A program made the position numbers and the translations under genes. Below the pieces are notes generated by a model, which ran no database searches, was not told the DNA's origin, and was given only the letters and a program-made list of their open reading frames with translations. A stretch of 21,719 bases of DNA from Treponema sp. (GTDB lineage: Bacteria; Spirochaetota; Spirochaetia; Treponematales; Breznakiellaceae). The stretch is taken from NCBI GenBank assembly GCA_031264395.1, contig JAISEB010000114.1, forward strand, positions 1 through 21,719, given 5' to 3'. Of the stretch, positions 15,097 through 21,551 are shown piece by piece. Numbering within the stretch: the stretch's first letter is position 1; each line of letters starts with the position of its first letter.

Positions 15097-16476
15097 GTGG
15101 CGCAGGATTACCCCGCCGCCGTAAACGATCCCCGCGCCGCCGCCGCCGAACGGGTCGAGGCCCTCAGGGTCATGGAAAAAGACAACGCTCCGGGCGTTAC
15201 CGGGAAGGGAGAGGTCAACAACCACATTCACACGGTTTACAGCTTCAGCCCCTACACTCCCTCCATGGCCGCGGCAAAGGCCCGCGATGCCGGGCTTGAA
15301 GCCGCGGGCTCGGTGGACCACGATTCCATAGCGGCGGCCCGCGAAATGACAGCCGCGTGCGCCGCGCTGGGCATAGGTGGATGCTGCGGGTTCGAGATCA
15401 GGGTGAGCTTTAAGGGTGAAGACGGAAAGGGCCCTTTCGCGGGGCGGAAGATCAACAACCCCGACTCCGAAGGAATAGCGTACATGACGGTGCAGGGCGT
15501 TCCCGCCCCGTCTATCCCCGAAACCGGGGCTTTCCTCAAACCCATACGGGAAGAACGCTTCAGGCGGACAGCCGCCATGACCGAAAAGGCGAACGCCGTT
15601 CTTCGGAAATCAGGATTCGCCGCCATCGACTTTGAACGCGACATATCAGGCGCGTCGCTTTTTGGGGAAGGCGGGGAAATAACCGAACGGCACCTTCTGG
15701 CCGCGGCCGCGGCGAAGATCACAGACTCCCTGGGCCGGGGGCCGCCGCTCTGCGAGGGCCTCAAGGACCGCCTTGGAATAGACGCGGGGAAAAAAGGCGG
15801 ACAGTACCTTGCCGATCCCGGTAATCCCCATTACCTTTACGATCTTCTGGGGGTCCTTAAAACGGGACTGCTTCCCCGTATTTTTATACAGCCGGGCAGC
15901 GCCGAATGCATTCCCGCGAAAAAGGCGGTGGACTTTGCCCTTTCCATCGGGGCGATCCCCGCCTACGCTTACCTTGGGGACGTGGGCGAATCCCCGACCG
16001 GCGACAAGAAGGCCGAAAAATTCGAGGATGACTTTCTTGAGGAACTCTTTGACGAACTGTCCCGTACCGGCTACAGGGCCGTCGCCTACATGCCCCCGAG
16101 GAATACCGCCGGGCAGCTGCGGAAGGTAAAGCGCCTGTGCGCCGAAAAGGGTTTTCTGGAAATTTCGGGCGTCGACATCAACAGTTCCCGGCAGTCCTTC
16201 AACTGTCCCGAAGTCCTGGAGGACGAATTCCGTCATCTTGTAGACACCACTTGGGCCATCATCGCCCATGAAAGGCTCGCCTCGGCGGAACCTTCCTGTG
16301 GTTTTTTTTCCGGTCGAGGCCCCCTCGCGGCCCTTCCCCTTCCCGAGCGGACCGCCGTGTACGCCGCGGCGGGAAAGGCCCTCGACCTGAAACGCCCCGA
16401 AGAATCGGTTCCGGGCATAATCGAAGATCTCCGTAAAGGAAGGTACCCTCATGAAACTCGCGGAAAAATCCGTTAA
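15097..16476 (+). CDS. PHP-domain metal-dependent hydrolase
   Basis: Probable phosphoesterase or other metal-dependent hydrolase; the substrate is unknown. The PHP metal ligands are visible: HIH (residues 43-45), DHD (74-76), Glu100 and probably His199, with a late Asp360 in the GVDINSSRQ stretch. After the usual N-terminal PHP core, a long insert (about 105-255) precedes the second half of the barrel. The 459 residues are longer than histidinol-phosphatase HisK (about 270), and no DNA-polymerase domains are present, so neither of those fits. GTG is used as start, two bases after the E1 stop. The 3' end overlaps the SDR gene by 26 bases, which argues for coupled expression and a shared pathway with the SDR and dehydrogenase complex. 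Confidence 0.85.
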   Translation: MAQDYPAAVNDPRAAAAERVEALRVMEKDNAPGVTGKGEVNNHIHTVYSFSPYTPSMAAAKARDAGLEAAGSVDHDSIAAAREMTAACAALGIGGCCGFEIRVSFKGEDGKGPFAGRKINNPDSEGIAYMTVQGVPAPSIPETGAFLKPIREERFRRTAAMTEKANAVLRKSGFAAIDFERDISGASLFGEGGEITERHLLAAAAAKITDSLGRGPPLCEGLKDRLGIDAGKKGGQYLADPGNPHYLYDLLGVLKTGLLPRIFIQPGSAECIPAKKAVDFALSIGAIPAYAYLGDVGESPTGDKKAEKFEDDFLEELFDELSRTGYRAVAYMPPRNTAGQLRKVKRLCAEKGFLEISGVDINSSRQSFNCPEVLEDEFRHLVDTTWAIIAHERLASAEPSCGFFSGRGPLAALPLPERTAVYAAAGKALDLKRPEESVPGIIEDLRKGRYPHETRGKIR

Positions 16477-17737
16477 CGCGATCCTCGCCCCGCTTGTGCG
16501 CGGGCTTGGTTTGCACGCGTCGGGCGAAGCAATCGCCGTCGTTCCCGGTCCCGCCGAAAAGACCTCAGGCGCGCTCAACGCGGACATAGGGCCCGCCGTC
16601 AGGGACGGGCTCATCGACGAAGAAGCCGCGGCGGCCATACTGCGGGACGCGGCGGCACAGGCGGGGCAAAGGCTCCCTTCCTGCGCCGCCATCGAGGCGG
16701 CCGGGGAGCCGCTTGGAACATACTGGATGGACCGCACGCTTGACGCCGCCCGCGCCCGCGCGAAAAGGGAAGATCCTGCGCCGCTTTCAGCGGCGGCGCC
16801 GCTTCCAGTGACGGCGGCGCTTACGGCCCCGTCCGCCGCGGAGGGCGGGCATGGAAAAGGAAACGCCGCCGGGGAAATATGCCCTTCCGGCTCTTCTTCC
16901 CGGTCAAGGGCGGACGTGGCAAGAAACCGTATCGCGCTTGTAACAGGCGGCGCGCAGGGTTTTGGGGAAGAAATAACGCGCGGGCTCGCGGCCTCAGGCG
17001 CCCTTGTTTTTATCGCCGATCTCAACATAAAAGGAGCGGAAGAGCTGGCGGAAAAGATCAACGCCGCCCTCGGAAAAACATCGGCCATTGCCCTTGCCCT
17101 TGACGTATCCAGGGAAGAATCGGCCGAACAAGCCGTCGCCGCCGCCGCCGAAACCGCCGGCGGGCTTGACATCCTCATAAGCAACGCGGGGGTCCTCAAG
17201 GCGGGAAGCGTTCTTGAACAGGACGTTTCATCCTTTGCGTTCACCACCGGCATAAATTATACCGGCTACTTCATCATGGCAAAACACGGAGGCCGCCTCA
17301 TGAGGCGGCAGAACCGGAACGCCCCGTTCTGGAAGACCGACATCATCCAGATCAACTCAAAATCGGGACTCGAAGGCTCAAACAAAAACGGCGCCTACGC
17401 CGGGGGAAAATTCGGCGGGCTGGGACTCACCGCGAGTTTCGCCCTTGAGCTGATTGAATACAACATCAAGGTAAACGCCGTCTGCCCCGGCAATTTTTTC
17501 GACGGGCCGCTCTGGTCGGACAGCGAAAAGGGGCTTTTCGTCCAGTACCTCAAGGCGGGAAAGGTAAAAGGGGCAAAAACCGTAGCGGATGTCAAAACCT
17601 TCTACGAAGAAAAAGTCCCCATGAAGCGGGGCTGCACAGGCCCTGACGTGATGAGGGCAATCTACTACATCATCGAACAGGAATACGAAACAGGACAGGC
17701 GGTCCCGGTCACCGGGGGACAGGTCATGCTGCATTAG
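16451..17737 (+). CDS. SDR oxidoreductase, sorbitol-6-phosphate-dehydrogenase-like, with an unassigned N-terminal extension
   Basis: NAD(P)-dependent dehydrogenase probably acting on a polyol phosphate or related alcohol. The SDR domain (about 158-428) has the cofactor loop TGGAQGFG (165-172), NAG (245-247), catalytic Ser303, Tyr316 and Lys320 (YAGGK), and a long C-terminal substrate loop with KVPMKRGCTG, ending in a TGGQ stretch, resembling sorbitol-6-phosphate 2-dehydrogenase and aldolase-fused SDRs. Residues 1-105 are a helical domain I do not recognise. An Ala/Pro/Ser linker (108-155) joins them. The related rhamnulose-phosphate aldolase/SDR fusions carry a class II aldolase of about 400 residues here, which is absent. 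AAGGAAGG (16437-16443) precedes the ATG, which lies inside the PHP gene. It is the last gene of the operon before the pdxK promoter. Confidence 0.85.
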   Translation: MKLAEKSVNAILAPLVRGLGLHASGEAIAVVPGPAEKTSGALNADIGPAVRDGLIDEEAAAAILRDAAAQAGQRLPSCAAIEAAGEPLGTYWMDRTLDAARARAKREDPAPLSAAAPLPVTAALTAPSAAEGGHGKGNAAGEICPSGSSSRSRADVARNRIALVTGGAQGFGEEITRGLAASGALVFIADLNIKGAEELAEKINAALGKTSAIALALDVSREESAEQAVAAAAETAGGLDILISNAGVLKAGSVLEQDVSSFAFTTGINYTGYFIMAKHGGRLMRRQNRNAPFWKTDIIQINSKSGLEGSNKNGAYAGGKFGGLGLTASFALELIEYNIKVNAVCPGNFFDGPLWSDSEKGLFVQYLKAGKVKGAKTVADVKTFYEEKVPMKRGCTGPDVMRAIYYIIEQEYETGQAVPVTGGQVMLH

Positions 17738-17739
17738 GG

Positions 17740-17767
17740 TTGACCATCTTTTATCATTCGATATACT
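17740..17767 (+). promoter_or_regulatory. Promoter of pdxK
   Basis: TTGACC (17740-17745), a 16-base spacer and TATACT (17762-17767), placed directly after the SDR stop. The leader of about 75 bases contains a weak stem of GGAAC (17792-17796) with GTTCC (17820-17824), followed by a good ribosome-binding site. No known riboswitch class was recognised. Confidence 0.72.
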
Positions 17768-17847
17768 ATTAAAACCACGGTATTACTATAAGGAACTCCG
17801 CAATCTTCAATCTTTAGAGGTTCCCTACAGTACAAGGAGGACGGGAG

Positions 17848-18663
17848 ATGATTAAAGTCGCGACAATCGCGGGGTCCGACGCCTCGGGCGGGGCGGGACT
17901 TGAGGCGGACCTCAAGACCTTTGAGGAATACGGAGTTTACGGAATGGCGGCCGTTACCGTCATCGCGACCATGGACCCGGACAAGGAATGGTCTCACCGG
18001 GTGTTTCCCGTGGAAGAGGCGGCCCTGCGCGCCCAGCTGGACACGGTATTCGGGGGCGTGGGAGCCGCCGCCGCCAAGTCCGGCATGCTGGGAACCTTTT
18101 ACGCGGTTGAGGCGGCCGCGGAATACCTCAAAAAATTCGGAATCGGCAATTTCGTACTTGACCCCGTCATGGTCTGCAAGGGAGCGGGGGAAGCGCTCAA
18201 CCCCGAACTCAACACGGCGCTTGCCGAAAAGCTCCTCCCGCTCGCGGAAGTCGCGACGCCGAATATCTTTGAGGCCGAACAGCTTTCGGGGCTTAAGGAA
18301 ATTTCCGGCGTTGAAGGGATGAAGGAAGCGGCAAAGATCATCGCCGGAAAAGGCGCCCGCCATGTTTTTATCAAGGGCGGTTCCAAACTCAAAAACAGTT
18401 CCGCGGCCCTGGATCTTTTTTACGACGGAAGAAATTTCGAAACGCTCGAAGGCGAACTTCTCAAGACAACATGGACCCACGGCGCGGGCTGTACAACATC
18501 GGCGGCCATCGCCGCGGGCCTCGCGCGGGGGCTTTCTTCCCTCGACGCGGCGGCGCTCGCGAAGAAATTCATCACCGGAAGCCTCAAAAACGGCTTCGCG
18601 CTCAACAAGTGGGTGGGCCCGGGAAACCCCTCCGCATGGCGCGGTGACAGGCTGTTCCGCTGA
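17848..18663 (+). CDS. pdxK: Pyridoxine/pyridoxal kinase, Bacillus (ThiD-like) type
   Basis: Phosphorylates B6 vitamers with ATP to make or salvage pyridoxal phosphate. The ribokinase-fold motifs are AGSDASGGAGLEADLKTF (8-24), DPVMVCKG (105-112), TPNIFEAEQLSGL (137-149) and the anion-hole loop THGAGC (210-215). The AMDP/W-type middle (TMDPDKEWSHRVFPVEEAALRAQL region), the LNKWVGP tail and Cys110 plus Cys215 match the Bacillus/Staphylococcus pyridoxal kinases, which use two such cysteines, rather than hydroxymethylpyrimidine kinase ThiD. At 271 residues the length fits. AAGGAGG lies 8 bases before the ATG. It has its own promoter, so it need not belong to the dehydrogenase operon. Some thiamine-precursor kinase activity cannot be excluded. 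Confidence 0.85.
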   Translation: MIKVATIAGSDASGGAGLEADLKTFEEYGVYGMAAVTVIATMDPDKEWSHRVFPVEEAALRAQLDTVFGGVGAAAAKSGMLGTFYAVEAAAEYLKKFGIGNFVLDPVMVCKGAGEALNPELNTALAEKLLPLAEVATPNIFEAEQLSGLKEISGVEGMKEAAKIIAGKGARHVFIKGGSKLKNSSAALDLFYDGRNFETLEGELLKTTWTHGAGCTTSAAIAAGLARGLSSLDAAALAKKFITGSLKNGFALNKWVGPGNPSAWRGDRLFR

Positions 18664-18710
18664 CACGCAGGGCCCGGCGTTTTACACTTAATTGATTCGT
18701 ATTGAGGGTT

Positions 18711-19505
18711 TCATACCCATGAACCCGCCTTTCGGCGGGAGAGCTTCAGGGCGAGGCTGCTTGTTACTATAATTGAAAATAATACCATACTGATTATTTG
18801 TGACGTTGAAAATAAAAACCATTTTCCGCGTACATCATCGCCGCGCAGAAATTCAATAAAAAATCTGCCCGTAGAGTACATTAATACATAAATATGCAGC
18901 AGCCTGTCCTTGAACAAGCCTTTTTTTCTGAATATTGCCAATAGTATAAACAGGAAAAAATTGAATACAACTTCCAGAAGTTGAACGGGAAACCGTTGTA
19001 CTCCATTGGCTTCTTCTATAATGCCATGGCTGGTTGTAAATCCAATGAAACTTTCAATTCCAAAACAGCAGCCCCCCAAAAAGCAGCCTATACGCCCAAA
19101 GAAATGAAACAATGGAATCGCCGGAGTAACAATATCTATGAGATATTTTTTATTTTTACCTGTATATAAATGTCCCGCAAATATACCGCCAATTAATCCG
19201 CCATAAAAGACGCTACCCCCAAAAATAACAATGATAGTATCAATAATCTTCCGTACGGAATTTAACCTTTCAAAATTGTTTATTGCATAAATTATATACG
19301 AATAATTTACCAAACCATATAAAAAATGTCCGCCGGTAAATACGCCTATAGCCGAAAACAAAAGCAAAAATATTATATCATTATCATCATGTCCTGCTTT
19401 TCGTGCGATTTTACAGGAATATATCCCCGCGGCAAAAATACCGCATAAAGACAAGATTTGATATAAACCTATGGTTCTGCCTAAAAATTCAAAATATGGA
19501 AACAT
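18711..19505 (-). CDS. Prolipoprotein diacylglyceryl transferase (Lgt)-family membrane protein, divergent
   Basis: Lgt attaches a diacylglyceryl group to the lipobox cysteine of prolipoproteins. This 264-residue protein has about seven membrane segments and the family outline: GGSVFYGGLIGG (96-107), GRIGCFLGGCCFG (137-149) and STGRFFIEFLRGDD (211-224). Arg138, Arg214 and Glu218 align with E. coli Arg143, Arg239 and Glu243. The His103 position is Tyr101, and the Asn146 and Glu151 positions are Cys141 and Cys146. A Cys-rich Lgt-like subgroup with a GCC-type motif is known, and its activity may differ. The gene is more AT-rich than the genes upstream. No strong ribosome-binding site is visible. 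It may be the main Lgt, but the replaced residues favour a paralog. Confidence 0.78.
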   Translation of the reverse strand: MFPYFEFLGRTIGLYQILSLCGIFAAGIYSCKIARKAGHDDNDIIFLLLFSAIGVFTGGHFLYGLVNYSYIIYAINNFERLNSVRKIIDTIIVIFGGSVFYGGLIGGIFAGHLYTGKNKKYLIDIVTPAIPLFHFFGRIGCFLGGCCFGIESFIGFTTSHGIIEEANGVQRFPVQLLEVVFNFFLFILLAIFRKKGLFKDRLLHIYVLMYSTGRFFIEFLRGDDVRGKWFLFSTSQIISMVLFSIIVTSSLALKLSRRKAGSWV

Positions 19506-19560
19506 ACCGGCCTGTTTTTCAAAAAAGTACGGCGAACTGCTCCAAACATTTTTAAGCGAA

Positions 19561-19592
19561 AGTTGTTCAATAACTGAAGTTATTGAACAACT
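19561..19592. repeat. 32-base perfect palindrome
   Basis: AGTTGTTCAATAACT (19561-19575), a GA centre and its exact complement AGTTATTGAACAACT (19578-19592). It lies between the minus-strand DUF4190-like gene and the Lgt-family gene. As RNA it would fold into a 14- to 15-pair stem. Neither side has a strong T-run, so it may be a factor-dependent or processed terminator, or a dispersed intergenic palindrome. Confidence 0.8.
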
Positions 19593-19643
19593 CTATTTAT
19601 AAAAACATCCAAAGCAATTCGCTGAAAACAGTGGACTTACAAA

Positions 19644-19916
19644 TCAAAAACCATCCAGTAAACCGGCCGCGCCGATAGCGCTCACGCAGGCAACCGTGCA
19701 GATTAGGCCGATTATTGAAATAACCAGCCCGACGATGCTTAAAACCAGACCGGCCGTTGCAATGCCTGTCGGCTGATTGTCTGCCGCCGCTTTTTTCCGC
19801 CCTGCCGCGCTGAGTATTATACCTAAAATACCAAATATCCACGCAAAGTAGCTTACCCCCGGAATCCAGCCTCCTGCCGCGCTTAAAATTCCCAAAACCA
19901 GTCCTGCTACACCCAT
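19644..19916 (-). CDS. Small DUF4190-like membrane protein
   Basis: Function unknown. The 90 residues form two hydrophobic hairpins: residues 1-38 (AGLVLGILSAAGG, then FAWIFGILGIILSAAG) and 50-83 (GIATAGLVLSIVGLVISIIGL), joined by a short basic, polar loop (GRKKAAADNQPT). The repeated GLVLxI pattern and size match the DUF4190 family of small membrane proteins. The start is the ATG at 19916, which has AAAGGAG seven bases upstream on the minus strand; an in-frame ATG at 19955 has no ribosome-binding site and would add 13 charged residues before the first membrane segment. It lies 76 bases downstream of the zinc-ribbon membrane gene, whose C-terminal half resembles it, so the pair may be relatives or partners. 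Confidence 0.75.
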   Translation of the reverse strand: MGVAGLVLGILSAAGGWIPGVSYFAWIFGILGIILSAAGRKKAAADNQPTGIATAGLVLSIVGLVISIIGLICTVACVSAIGAAGLLDGF

Positions 19917-19992
19917 GACAGATCTCCTTTTATCCCACGTATTATATACAGCCATACGGCCATACTTCCCGGATAAAAACGGCTTAAGGTAC

Positions 19993-20418
19993 TCATCTCC
20001 ATAAAATCACCGAAATTATTATTAACAGGAGAGCGAAACCTGACAGAATTACACCGGCCAATGCTTTGCCGTTCTTTGTTTTGATAAATGAAATCAAGCC
20101 GAAGGTCGCACTGAGGGATACAAATAGTACCACTGCCGAGATCGCCGGGATCAAAGAAGAAGCGTCTATATCTTCGCCTAATTTACGGCTTATGGAGTAT
20201 GCATAGGGAAGAAAGCCATAAACCACTGCCAGTATTCCAAAAACAAGCGACGTATTGGCAAAACCCTGTTTCTTTTTGGTTTCTTTCGGAACAGGCAGGG
20301 TTACCGGATTTGCCGGTATTGACTGAATAACTGTACCCGCGCTGTTTATCTCTTCCCCGCATTTGGAACAGAACTTTATACCGTCATCCAGTTTTTCTCC
20401 GCATTTTGAACAAAACAT
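19993..20418 (-). CDS. Zinc-ribbon membrane protein with DUF4190-like C-terminus
   Basis: Function unknown. The 141 residues begin with a zinc ribbon: Cys3, Cys6, Cys17 and Cys20 in two CSKCG knuckles. A Pro/Lys-rich linker (30-51) follows, then three membrane segments at about 55-75, 87-110 and 119-140. The last stretch (GKALAGVILSGFALLLIIISVI) resembles the second hairpin of the neighbouring DUF4190-like protein. This zinc-ribbon plus membrane layout is common in small envelope proteins of Firmicutes and Spirochaetes without an assigned role. The ribbon would lie in the cytoplasm. GGAGGA sits close upstream of the ATG. The 46-base gap to the upstream lipoprotein gene suggests one transcript. 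Confidence 0.78.
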   Translation of the reverse strand: MFCSKCGEKLDDGIKFCSKCGEEINSAGTVIQSIPANPVTLPVPKETKKKQGFANTSLVFGILAVVYGFLPYAYSISRKLGEDIDASSLIPAISAVVLFVSLSATFGLISFIKTKNGKALAGVILSGFALLLIIISVILWR

Positions 20419-20464
20419 ACGCTCCTCCTTTCATATTGAAAACCGTTTACCAGGCTAAACAAAT

Positions 20465-21040
20465 TCAGCCATTCAGCTTACTCATATCCCAAAAATATTC
20501 CAAAACACCGGCGAATATTCCCAGTACTTTGCCGTCGGAATTTTGATCGCCATACGATCTTTGTTCTGTTCTTGAACCGTCCATTAAATTTACAAGATTG
20601 ACATACCGGCAGTAACTCATTTCCGACATATCATCGGATACAAACGTTACCTGCAGCCGAAATGTCTTCATGTCGCCTTTTTCAGGAACATGCAGCGTAA
20701 GAAGAAGCTGGCCGGTAAATTCTTTTTCACTTGCCGTGGTTTTTTCAAGAGTAACTGTCGCCGGAACATCCCCAAAGGAAGTAACAAAGGCGGTTTCAGG
20801 ACCAAATAAACCTCTTACGGTAGGAGCGGGCGCAATGCCAAGCATTGAAAAATACGCTATGCCGTAATCCGCCGGATATGAGCCAAAAGTTGTACCTTCC
20901 GGTTCGGCGATTGTCTCTTGCGTTACCACACCCGGCGCTTGAGGACCGGCGTTTGCCGTTCCCTTTTTGTTACATCCTGTAAACACAGTGGATATTCCCG
21001 CCAGAAGCATTACTAAAAACATCACGGACATCTTTTTCAT
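20465..21040 (-). CDS. Putative lipoprotein of unknown function
   Basis: No recognised domain. The 191 residues start with a clear lipoprotein signal (KK, a hydrophobic core of about 15 residues, then a lipobox FTGC with Cys23). A short flexible, Gly/Pro-rich spacer follows, and from about residue 50 a beta-rich soluble domain (ATVTLEKTTASEKEF, then QLLLTLHVPE, FRLQVTFVSDD). The protein would be anchored at a membrane facing the periplasm or surface. AAGGAG lies about 7 bases before the ATG on the minus strand. It is the first gene of the minus-strand run lipoprotein, zinc ribbon, DUF4190-like, Lgt-like, and is divergent from the XRE regulator gene, so a shared control region (21041-21211) is possible. 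Confidence 0.75.
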   Translation of the reverse strand: MKKMSVMFLVMLLAGISTVFTGCNKKGTANAGPQAPGVVTQETIAEPEGTTFGSYPADYGIAYFSMLGIAPAPTVRGLFGPETAFVTSFGDVPATVTLEKTTASEKEFTGQLLLTLHVPEKGDMKTFRLQVTFVSDDMSEMSYCRYVNLVNLMDGSRTEQRSYGDQNSDGKVLGIFAGVLEYFWDMSKLNG

Positions 21041-21060
21041 AAAAACTCCTTGTTATAGTC

Positions 21061-21079
21061 CGGCGGGCAATATCCGCCG
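21061..21079 (-). other. GC hairpin in the leader of the lipoprotein gene
   Basis: CGGCGG (21061-21066) and CCGCCG (21074-21079) form a six-pair stem with a seven-base loop, about 20 bases before the ATG on the minus strand and just upstream of its ribosome-binding site. It stands out in an AT-rich spacer and could affect translation or mRNA stability. Confidence 0.4.
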
Positions 21080-21133
21080 CCTTTGAGCCGGTTTTCGTAA
21101 AAATCCCCAATTTTCCGAAAATATGTAAGCTCA

Positions 21134-21165
21134 ATGCAAACATATCATACTTATAATGTAAACAT
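21134..21165 (+). promoter_or_regulatory. XRE gene promoter region with paired ATGYAAACAT direct repeats
   Basis: ATGCAAACAT (21134-21143) and ATGTAAACAT (21156-21165) are direct repeats with a 22-base period, two helical turns. A perfect TATAAT (21152-21157) lies between and partly under the second copy; no good -35 box was found 16-18 bases upstream. A partial third copy (ATGTAA, 21123-21128) is 11 bases before the first. The layout fits an operator for the XRE protein or for the divergent lipoprotein gene. Confidence 0.5.
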
Positions 21166-21211
21166 CAAGCATCTCTTTGGTTGAAAAATAGAAGCTTTTA
21201 GAATACAAAAC

Positions 21212-21535
21212 ATGGATTTGAACGGTTTATTTGTTCGCAATATGAAAAAATGGCGTAAAATCCGGGGAATTTCCCAAAAAATACTGGCCGAACGGTGCGG
21301 GGCGGCCCATACCTATATCCGGCAGATAGAGAGCGGGCGCAGAACGCCTTCTTTCGCCTTTATTGTAAAGCTTGCCGAAGCGATGGATATTGAAGCCTGG
21401 CTGCTTTTTTACGATGAAACGGCGGCGCGGAACAAAAAACCGGCCCAAATGGAATATTTGGAGGCAATCAAGTCGGAAATTCTGGCGCAAGTAGCATCCG
21501 GTATTGATACGGTTATCATGGAAGCACAGAAATAA
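21212..21535 (+). CDS. XRE-family helix-turn-helix transcriptional regulator
   Basis: DNA-binding regulator with one HTH_3 domain at about residues 8-64 (NMKKWRKIRGISQ, then AERCGAAHTYIRQIESGRRTP and KLAEAMDIEAWLLF). The remaining 40 residues are charged and helical, with no sensor domain, giving 107 residues in total. This is the normal form of small phage-, plasmid- or toxin-associated XRE repressors and also of stand-alone chromosomal ones. No Shine-Dalgarno is visible before the ATG, so initiation may be weak or depend on the AT-rich leader. It faces the lipoprotein operon across a 171-base region containing repeat elements, and its 3' end is 16 bases from the stop of the next regulator on the opposite strand. 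Confidence 0.85.
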   Translation: MDLNGLFVRNMKKWRKIRGISQKILAERCGAAHTYIRQIESGRRTPSFAFIVKLAEAMDIEAWLLFYDETAARNKKPAQMEYLEAIKSEILAQVASGIDTVIMEAQK

Positions 21536-21551
21536 GGCAACATATGCCCCG

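Noticed and set aside
15646..17253. A 535-residue minus-strand open frame
   Set aside because: Its Ala/Ser/Pro-rich translation is the reverse of the PHP and SDR genes, which have catalytic motifs.
17722..17745. GGTCA/TGACC stem at the end of the SDR gene as a terminator
   Set aside because: Only five pairs with a 14-base loop, and it overlaps the pdxK -35 box.
17768..17847. A riboswitch in the pdxK leader
   Set aside because: Only a weak stem with a bulge is present; no known riboswitch core was recognised.
18724..18739. CCCGCC TTTC GGCGGG hairpin as a terminator for pdxK and the Lgt-like gene
   Set aside because: It lies inside the coding end of the Lgt-like gene and has no T-run on either side. 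A role in termination is possible but unsupported.
18981..19169. A 62-residue plus-strand open frame
   Set aside because: It is antisense to the Lgt-family gene and has no ribosome-binding site or domain.
19917..19955. Upstream ATG at 19955 for the DUF4190-like gene
   Set aside because: No ribosome-binding site there; AAAGGAG precedes the ATG at 19916.
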